The notes beneath the pieces were generated by a model. That model searched no databases. It was not told the DNA's origin and saw nothing but the letters and a program-made list of their open reading frames with translations. The translations under genes were made by a program, and so were the position numbers. DNA of 64,000 nucleotides, from contig JARWMV010000009.1 of assembly GCA_030998015.1 (NCBI GenBank), forward strand, positions 372,001 to 436,000. Reading direction: 5' to 3'. Each line of letters starts with the position of its first letter. Within the stretch, counting starts at the first letter, position 1. This stretch comes from Ceratorhiza oryzae-sativae (Eukaryota > Basidiomycota > Agaricomycetes > Cantharellales > Ceratobasidiaceae). This document shows positions 56,729 to 64,000 of this stretch, piece after piece.

Positions 56729-59614
56729 TTTGACGCAATATTTCCTGTACCTAATTGACGAATTTGAACATAAGAATGTAGTGTATATGCCATGGTTTGG
56801 GATCGAGAGGTCTGAAACTGAATCCCACGCTCTTCCCCAAATATAGCATTCTGGGACTTTTGATTTCGACGAGCCCATATCCCAAGACCGGATTGGAGGT
56901 ATTCTCTTAATCGTGGGGCAGTATATTGGTAATATTTCGAGCTTTCAATGCAATTTCAAGCTCCGTAGGACACACTTGGAAGTTGTTTTCTCTGGAAATT
57001 CAGGATAGTTGAATCGTAGTACTGGTATGCAAATGAAATACCACTTGATAACATTTTTGTATTGATTGCTCTGATTTGGGGCCACTAACATGGCCTGGAA
57101 TTTCCATATTTCAGGTGAACCGATCGTAAAAGTATGTGGAACACTCGTTTATGCGCATTGATGCACACTTGGAAATCCGATACAGTGTATAAACTCCACC
57201 CACATGATCAGGAACGGGGATTTTTCTTGGTGCAATGTGGAATTTCTACATGGAGTGTGTGTATGGTGACACCTGGAGTCGACTGCGCTGAAGATCACCC
57301 CGCAAGAGTTTGGCTTGAATACATTTGGTGTCAGAATTTACAATTGATTGCTGGCGGATGAGCACACGTAGGTCAAGTTGTGCTGATCGGTGAGGACGGG
57401 GTGGAGCAACGAGGCGTCTAGCATCTCAGCCACTGACAGTTGTCCTCGTGTTTCGGTCGGAGATACAACCTGTATTTGGTTTGACACTTCTCGTGTTTGG
57501 CTGAGTTCTCTACGGCACAAGCTACTAGGTAGATTACACATTACAACGTATGTTCAAGGAGGCCGCGTCTTGGGTTCACCCCACGATCCATTCCGCGCCG
57601 CTGAAGCAGGATCGCATCACCGATACATCTCACTTCGCTCGTCACTTTGCCCGGCTCTTCTGATGTACTCAGGTTAAACCATCTCCGTGCCGCATTTTAA
57701 GACTACACCTAATTGGATGTGCGCGATAATTGAGACAACGCCATTCAGTCAACTTCTCCGTCCACATGACCCATGCGGGCGCAGTGCCAGCCAAACATCC
57801 CTTATCGACATTTCGAGACAATAGCCCACATGGGGTTTGACCATGGATAGGGGCACCGGTCATCCAACAACTCAAACCATCGGCTGCTCGGTAGGAGAAG
57901 CCGAGTCTAGCGAGGTACGAAGGTCGGGCGTGACGCAGTTGAACGGGGCGGGACGGGCATAGCGCAGTTCGGAACTATCAAGAGGGATGTTGGCTGAACA
58001 GGAGGTGGCGTGGTAAAGGCCTAAGTTGAAGAAAAGGGGCATATAGGGGTACTCTCATCGTCGAGTGGAGCGAGCGGGGGATAACGTGGGCCTTCCAGTG
58101 ACGACGCCAACCGAACGAGCGGGCGAGATCGCGATCGCAGTGGTAATTTTTTGAGACAATATCGCCCCAACCATCGCTCAAGAAAATTGCGAAAAAAAGA
58201 ATACCGATGACAAGAGGGGGGAAATCGAGATCACGGATGAGCAGACGAGGAACGGCCGGCCCGCATATGGTCACGGGAACGAGGTGAGGGCGCACGTCAG
58301 GAGGATCGAATGGCCGCGTGCGGTGCGATCGCACTTGGCGATAGGGTGTGATGCCGGTTCGGTTGTTGTCAAGACAAATGTGAAAACAAGCGAAAATTTT
58401 ATCCGTGAGACAGATTTCCGGTGAATTAAAAAATGGATATGAAACGCTTGACTGACGAAATCACGATACGGGATGGTATATGCGGCGTGGTTTGGTTGTC
58501 AGATTGGCCACGATCCTCGCAAAAATGACATATCGAGGTGATCGTTTCGGATTTGGGATGGGCTCGGAGCGGGAACGACCGAAATCGGAGAGGCGAGTGC
58601 TCACTGAATGGGTTCGCGAACACCGCCGCTATACACATCCGGGACAAGGCTCGATTTGAATTGTAAGGTGTGGATATCGTAAGATGTTCGGTGGCAGCCC
58701 TATTGAAAAGGGCGTCCGATTGATAGCGCGGCGCGATCAGGAGCCGTACGGCCGACGCAGGCGAGCGATAACAGAATCACGAGGGCGTATCACGCGGTGC
58801 ATGTTGGATCGCACGAGGCGGCGGAGTGGGACGGGTGGGACCAAATGGACGCAAGAGGCAACAACGAAAACAGACGTTGCAGCAGATAGGCGCGCGATAG
58901 AGTGCGATGAAAAAGCCAAGCATCCGAGGCGGATATACACGAGGACGGACATCGGCTAGATGAAAGGAACGATGTCTACGTCACCAGTCGATTTGCGCCG
59001 CGCACCTGGGAAGCGAGAAGACCGAGGGGCAGGGGGCCGGGGGGCACGTCACCGCCGCCGGACGCAGCGAACGGACTGGCGCTGGCAGCAGCGAGGCGAT
59101 CAGGCGCAGGGCGGATCAGGCCTGGCGGAAGCAATTTATGAGCGTGTGATTGGCGTTGCGAGCAAGGACCCAGTTGGCGATGGCGATGGGCGGGGGCGGA
59201 TCCCAGATTGGTTGCCGGTTCGACGTGGCGGATTTCCCGTGCGTGGAGCGAGGGCGATGTGCAGGATAGGCAGGATTGATGGTGGGGTAATTACCTCGGG
59301 TTCTGGCGATGTGGTCTGGAAGCAGGATGAGCGGCGCAAGCCCCACACCCGCCGCCCGCCGCCCGCCACCCGCCACCCGCCGCCTCGAGCAGCGATCGCG
59401 CGATGGGGAGCTGGGTCTCCACGGCGACGGCACGCGTGTGCTCGCCGCAGGGGGTGCGGTGATCGATGGCGGGAGGGGCGATCGGATGTGATCGGACCGG
59501 ATCGTTGCCGGTGGCTATGGGATGGCTGTGCCGGCGGTAGTGCGTCGATCAGATCGGATAGGCATCGACGGCATCGACATCGGATCCGGACAACCACGGC
59601 CAACCACAACCACG
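56729..59614. other. Long intergenic region upstream of the GATA gene
   Basis: No gene supported in about 2.9 kb. The right half (58.7-59.6 kb) is GC-rich with motif-less Arg-rich frames on both strands and could be a long 5' UTR or promoter. It contains the 7-base tandem repeat listed separately. Confidence 0.4.
59348..59384. repeat. 7-bp tandem repeat (CCCGCC[G/A])n, about 5 copies
   Basis: Five units of CCCGCCG or CCCGCCA in a row plus a partial sixth, 230 bases upstream of the GATA-factor start. Likely to vary in copy number. Confidence 0.8.
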
Positions 59615-61623
59615 ATGGCGACCCGCGTCGACTGGGGCGAGTTCGAGTACGATGGACACAACCTCCTCTTCGCCGGCTACCAGCGCATGCCCCCCGACCA
59701 GCTCCCCGCCTTCCTCCTCACTGCTGACGGCGACGACCGGTGCGTTGTCTCTGTTCTCGCCGGCGCTCGCTGACGTCCCCCAGCCCCCACAACTGGTGGC
59801 TCGCCCAGACAAAGCTCTACGACCTCCGCACACCCAGCCCAACGCCCAGCATCCGCGAGATCCGCGAGCTGCTCGCCAATGCCATCCGCAACGGCCGTCT
59901 CGTCGTGCCTGACAGCCTGCGCGACGCCGAGCGCAACGCCGAGCAGTTCCTCCGTCTCTCCCACCTCCGCGACCAGTTTTCCCGCCGCCACGTCCCTCCC
60001 CCGACTCCTCGAACATCACCCCCACTGAACCCTAGCACCCGGGTGCCCGCCACACCGTCGCGTGCCCCCTCGCCGCGACCGGCCCCCTCGCCGCGAACCG
60101 CCCACAACTCCCCGCCCGGCGCCATGTCGCTGCAGGGCATGCTCGCTCACCCGACGCTCATGTCCTTGCCCCTTGCTGCGCCGGTGCCGGTGCCTGGCCC
60201 GACGCCGCACCCGGTGCCACTCTTCACACTCGTTCCCCAGCCCGGCGGCATCCCGGTCCCCGCCCCGGGTCCGAACCCGCCGCCACTCGTGCCCGCCTAT
60301 GCGCGCTATGCAGCTTACACGACACAGGCCCCCACCCGCTCGGGGATCAGCCCAACAGCGGCGACCACCGCCGCACCGAGCCCCCGGGTGACGCCCCCGA
60401 AACACCCCGAGTCGATGGACGAGGACGAGCGCCGGTCCCGGTCTGAAGAGGAGCGCAGCGAACATGGGGCCGAGTGTCAGTCTTCCCCCTCCCAGCCTAC
60501 TCACGTGCTCAACTCCCTCTCTGCCGCAGTCGAGATCGACGAACTCGAGGACGATGCGCCCAACACCCGCCCCGGCTCCAAACACGGCCCTCCCCCAGCA
60601 GCCCCGCGCCACGATGCACCACCATATCTGCCAGACCCCCAGCCCGACCGGCCAAAGAAGCGCGTGAGTCGTATGTGTCTGAGTTAAATCATGCTGATCC
60701 TCATTTTGTGATCCAACTCCGATCCAGTCTCGCCAGACCCGCCCCTTGCCCTCGTCCGAGCCCCGCATCTGCACCACTTGCTCCCGAACCGATTCTCCCG
60801 AGTGGCGCCGCGGCCCCTATGGCCCCAAGACCCTCTGCAACGCCTGTGGCCTCAAGTGGGCCAAGGCCAGCGGCACCGGCCGTCGGCGCGCAGCTGCCCA
60901 CAACTCCGGGCCGGGCGCCAACGGCCATCCGCCGCCCATCGAGGCCGTGCCCCCATATGGCATGCGCCCCCCAGAAAACCCCTGGTCAAAGGCAGGCGCC
61001 GAGATCCATCGCGTGGGCAGTGCGGGTCCCGTCTATGCGCCCCCCGCCAATCACCCATCTGGGTCCGCCTTGGGCGGTGTGCCCATCATGAACGATCTCG
61101 CACGCAACGGGCCCGTTCCAGGCGATCTCTCGGGCGCTCGCTCCACCCCAGGCGATCTTGCCGTCATCCGCCCGGTCCACAACGATATAGCGCTCACGCG
61201 TCCCACCGGACCTGCTGAAATGTCGCGTGCGCTGAGCGCTCACGAGGTCGGTCGGCCAGGCGCCCACCCCATAATTTCGAGTGCTGTCGGACCGGTGCCC
61301 CCGCCCCCAAAGAGCACGAGCAGCGATAGCGGACCTGAGGATAACCGTCGCCCTTCGTCCTCACCAAATGTGGCCGTCAAGTCCGAGGGTACAAGCGATA
61401 GCGCCGCATCAGGGCTCATGGACCTTGCCAATGTTGCCCTGGAGAAGGAAGAGAGCTATGCTCGTCGCGATCCTCGGTCGGAGAGCCTGAAGCGCCCGCG
61501 CGCGACTCCAACTTTGACCGCCTGTCCAGCACGTCATCCGGTGGGTATGAGGGACCGAGCGCGAGGCGGGAGGGGGGCACGCGGCCAATTGATGTCATTC
61601 CTATCGGCGACAACAAGTGGTGA
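59615..61623 (+). CDS. GATA-type zinc-finger transcription factor (apparent frameshift near 3' end)
   Basis: Nuclear DNA-binding protein with one GATA finger near its middle. Exon 1 (59615-59739) gives [20 protein letters not shown]. Exon 2 continues with [20 protein letters not shown], a helical block, and a long Pro/Ser/Ala-rich region. The intron at about 60664-60727 leads to the finger: [20 protein letters not shown] then [12 protein letters not shown], a C-x2-C-x18-C-x2-C finger, and a basic GRRRAA tail. The C-terminal half is low complexity. Near 61495-61506 one base seems lost in a CG run. The frame after it reads [20 protein letters not shown] and [13 protein letters not shown], stop 61621-61623. 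Without the shift the reading continues to a stop at 61697-61699 through a less protein-like sequence. Regulon unknown; nitrogen or light control are possibilities for this class. Confidence 0.87.
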
Positions 61624-61699
61624 ACGAACTATGGCTCCGAACCAGAGTGCGAAACAAACCAGGGAAACCATTAGATCGGCTAGGGTAGTAGACGCGTAA

Positions 61700-63703
61700 T
61701 GACCACTTTTCACTCATCATTATGTTTTGCTTTTTTTTTTTTTGGGTGCTTTATCGTACGAATTGGGCTATCGTGTGCTGATATTTTTTCTATTCTTCTT
61801 GCCGCTATCGATGCTTGACCCGTGTGTTTGATACCAGTTTTATTTTGTTATGTGTATGTTTTTCGCCAGAGTGTCGGCCTGGCGGGGTGGTGAGAGGACA
61901 ACGGGTGCGTTCTCAGCCTTTTTGTATGCGAGTGATTGCCTGTAAATGAATTATATGATACCTCGATAATTTTAATGGATCTGTTTTCACTGGTCGATGA
62001 TTCATGTGCATATGTACTCTTGCCCCACGACGGAGACACCTGTCGGTAAGTGGTATTATCGTGCAGTGAAATTGCCAATCCATGCTCGACTCTTTCACTC
62101 CACCACGTCTTGCGCTCAGTTTCCCTCTGATCAGGTTCTGCCATCTGGAATCGATGGACACTACTCGCTAGTTAACGTTATACACGAGTGCATCATCTAT
62201 CTTTGATAAGCCCGAACAAATTCGACATGTGGCCGATGCTCTCTGCACTGTTTTGTCAACGCATACGTCATTTCCCCACTCGCACGATAATTCCTGATAG
62301 CTTAACTATATCTTCTCGCTTGGGTTGATCTGCGGGGAAATCTGGACCTGGACTTTGCCTTGCATCGATTATCGCATGGCTCTCGTCTAGGACTAGGTCT
62401 GGGCTGTGGCGACGTTTTCGGCTCTTCGAATGTTTCCACAGAAGCTCGAGGGGTTTTGTGAATAATTTGTGCTTCGTATTATGTCCATATATGAGAGAGG
62501 GCGTGATGGACATGTCTGCTTTGGGACAAGAACAGAAACGAGCTTAGCTTTTCTTAATCCTTCAGAATCCGGGGACACAGTCCCGATAGCTAGTCATGGG
62601 CGATCGGAATAGCCGGATAGATGGCTAGTCCATGACGTACATTCTCCACCTAACTGGCCTGCAATCAAATGCCGGTCATCGCTGTTAAATGCTTGGTTCA
62701 AAGACCCTGGCGAAACACCATATTGCCTCTGTGGCGCATTTGCAATCACCTTCATGGCCTTGGGGCACCCGTTTTCTGTGAAATGTCCGGCTGCCGCAAT
62801 AAAAGTCAGTGTCTGTTTGTGCGTAGTAATGGAGACGATAGTCTATGGTTGGAGTAGCTGGGCAGAGTGCACGTGAGCTGAAGTAGAGGAGGATACAGGA
62901 TAATATTTATTTGAGGTAATGGGGTTTGCAGGCGGACCTGATGTGGTGAGTTGCCATTCACCGATCATCTGATAAATGTACTACCGTAATAGGTGACGGT
63001 CGATTCGTGCTTAGCGGTCAATCGCTCTCAAAGCAGAATAATTAGCAGATGGCGACCCAACTGCCAAAACCTCTGCCCACGCTCTCCAGGAATCGGTTAA
63101 TTTTACAGACCGTTGCTTCGTGAGTGAGGAGGGGGGTTCTATATGTTTTCGGTTACCTTCGCAGATTGTTCCTTGCGCGCATTTTCTCCACGACTGTTAT
63201 TCACCCTTCGCTAACCGTATTTTGTTCTGTCGATTCCCTGTGCGACTACCAGACAGTGGAATTTGTTGATTTGCATCTCGTGCAGTCAGTGTGATGACTG
63301 AATGAATTTCTTTGGACAGCAAGGACGTCCCAATGGTTGTGATCTGGTCTAGGGAGCTCAAATGGTGCCATGCCAATCCACAAGTTTTACTTTGTGTGGG
63401 ATGTGATAATTTAGGCTATACAATAGCGAAAACAACGGTGTCATCGTTCCCCACGTGACACACTCCAGGTGTCTCGCTCGCAGATGCCCCCCTCATCGCG
63501 TTACGCACTCTCTCCCTGTACCGGGGGTACAGGGTGTTGCCCGCTTGCTTTCATTGTGATCAGGCCGAGACTGCGCTTTGGCTCTTTCAGACTATTGGTG
63601 GTGTACAAATAATGGATCTCATGATCATGATCAGCACCGAAAGACAGCAGAAGTCTCATTAGTCATCAGCTTGTCAGATGACTGCGCCGCTAAATCGACC
63701 ACG
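61700..63703. other. Intergenic region with poly-T tract and a perfect hairpin
   Basis: No gene supported in about 2 kb. A 13-base poly-T run lies at 61731-61743, near the expected 3' UTR of the GATA gene. A perfect inverted repeat CCCTGTACC-GGG-GGTACAGGG lies at 63514-63534. Confidence 0.45.
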
Positions 63704-64000
63704 ATGCCTTCATCGACTCACTCGACTCGTTCAAATAGATCCAGCCTCAGCAATAGATCTCCAGCATCCCTTGTGTCTCAAAATGAGACTTTGTTCAAGC
63801 GTTGGGCTAAACAGGTTTCGTGTCACGTATGCGAAATCGAGGACCCGCCACTCGAGCTTCCACAAACCATTGTGGCCCTCGTGGAAGAAAGCAACGTGCT
63901 ACCTGATTGGTTATTCAATTCGGCAAGTGTCAAACGTCTTCGTTTTGTTTTTACTTATAGGTGTCGTTAAAGAATTCTCAGCAGTACAGACGCTTCCAGC
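63704..64000 (+). CDS. Start of an uncharacterised gene (cut by window edge)
   Basis: Not recognised. The likely start at 63704 gives MPSSTHSTRSNRSSLSNRSP, a Ser/Arg-rich N-terminus. It is followed by NETLFKRWAKQVSCHVCEIE and LPQTIVALVEESNVLPDWLF. A short intron of about 34 nt (63926-63959) may join NSA to SVVKEFSAVQTLP at the window edge. An upstream in-frame ATG at 63578 is possible. Confidence 0.5.

Noticed and set aside
57978..58334. A 118-codon minus-strand frame with a hydrophobic stretch
   Set aside because: No similarity recognised, and neighbouring frames are equally open; not supported as a gene.
1..64000. CRISPR arrays, rRNA genes, riboswitches, telomere repeats
   Set aside because: None seen. 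The sequence is nuclear DNA of a fungus, and no regular spaced repeats or rRNA motifs were found.

Overview
The window is nuclear DNA of a filamentous basidiomycete. Its genes are dense and cut by many short GT-AG introns (about 50-100 nt). It carries a DASH kinetochore subunit, STE3-type pheromone receptors, AA9 lytic polysaccharide monooxygenases (LPMOs), a GPI-anchored chitin deacetylase and several F-box-like paralogues. This mix fits an agaricomycete. Ceratobasidiaceae (Rhizoctonia-like) is my best guess, by inference only. All gene models are hand-spliced from codon continuity and family motifs.

Layout. 0-5 kb: a tandem array of phi-type glutathione S-transferases (GSTs): one cut by the window edge, two intact, one decayed. 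5.3-9.4 kb: housekeeping genes: mitoribosomal bL31m, prefoldin subunit 3 and DASH subunit Dad4 (the last two divergent, 102 bp apart), and an unrecognised protein. 10-24 kb: two STE3 receptors (11.5 and 21.6 kb) flanking two tandem AA9 LPMOs. Mobile debris lies between and beside them: solo-LTR-like elements and a 5'-truncated LINE with poly-A and a 13-bp target duplication. 24-27.8 kb: an AP-4-epsilon-like adaptor large subunit. 28-31 kb: a disrupted NmrA-like gene and a fifth GST. 32.3-33.75 kb: chitin deacetylase. 35.9-36.9 kb: a GNAT acetyltransferase. 37-49 kb: four F-box-like paralogues, two leftward then two rightward, around a full-length ABCG transporter. 50-51 kb: a third solo LTR. 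51.5-54.3 kb: a DUF2235 (Tle1-like) alpha/beta hydrolase. 55-56.7 kb: a DUF7587-like protein. 59.6-61.6 kb: a GATA zinc-finger protein. The right edge holds the start of an unknown gene.

Themes. The GSTs, ABCG transporter and NmrA-like gene suit detoxification and stress. The LPMOs and deacetylase act on cell-wall polysaccharides. The receptors mark a mating or pheromone-sensing region, though I could not find a CaaX pheromone precursor.

Sequence quality. Several otherwise good genes, including the presumably essential bL31m, show an apparent loss of one base, usually in or beside a short homopolymer or simple run. I suspect residual assembly indels rather than that many pseudogenes. The decayed GST at 4.5 kb and the NmrA-like gene look truly broken.
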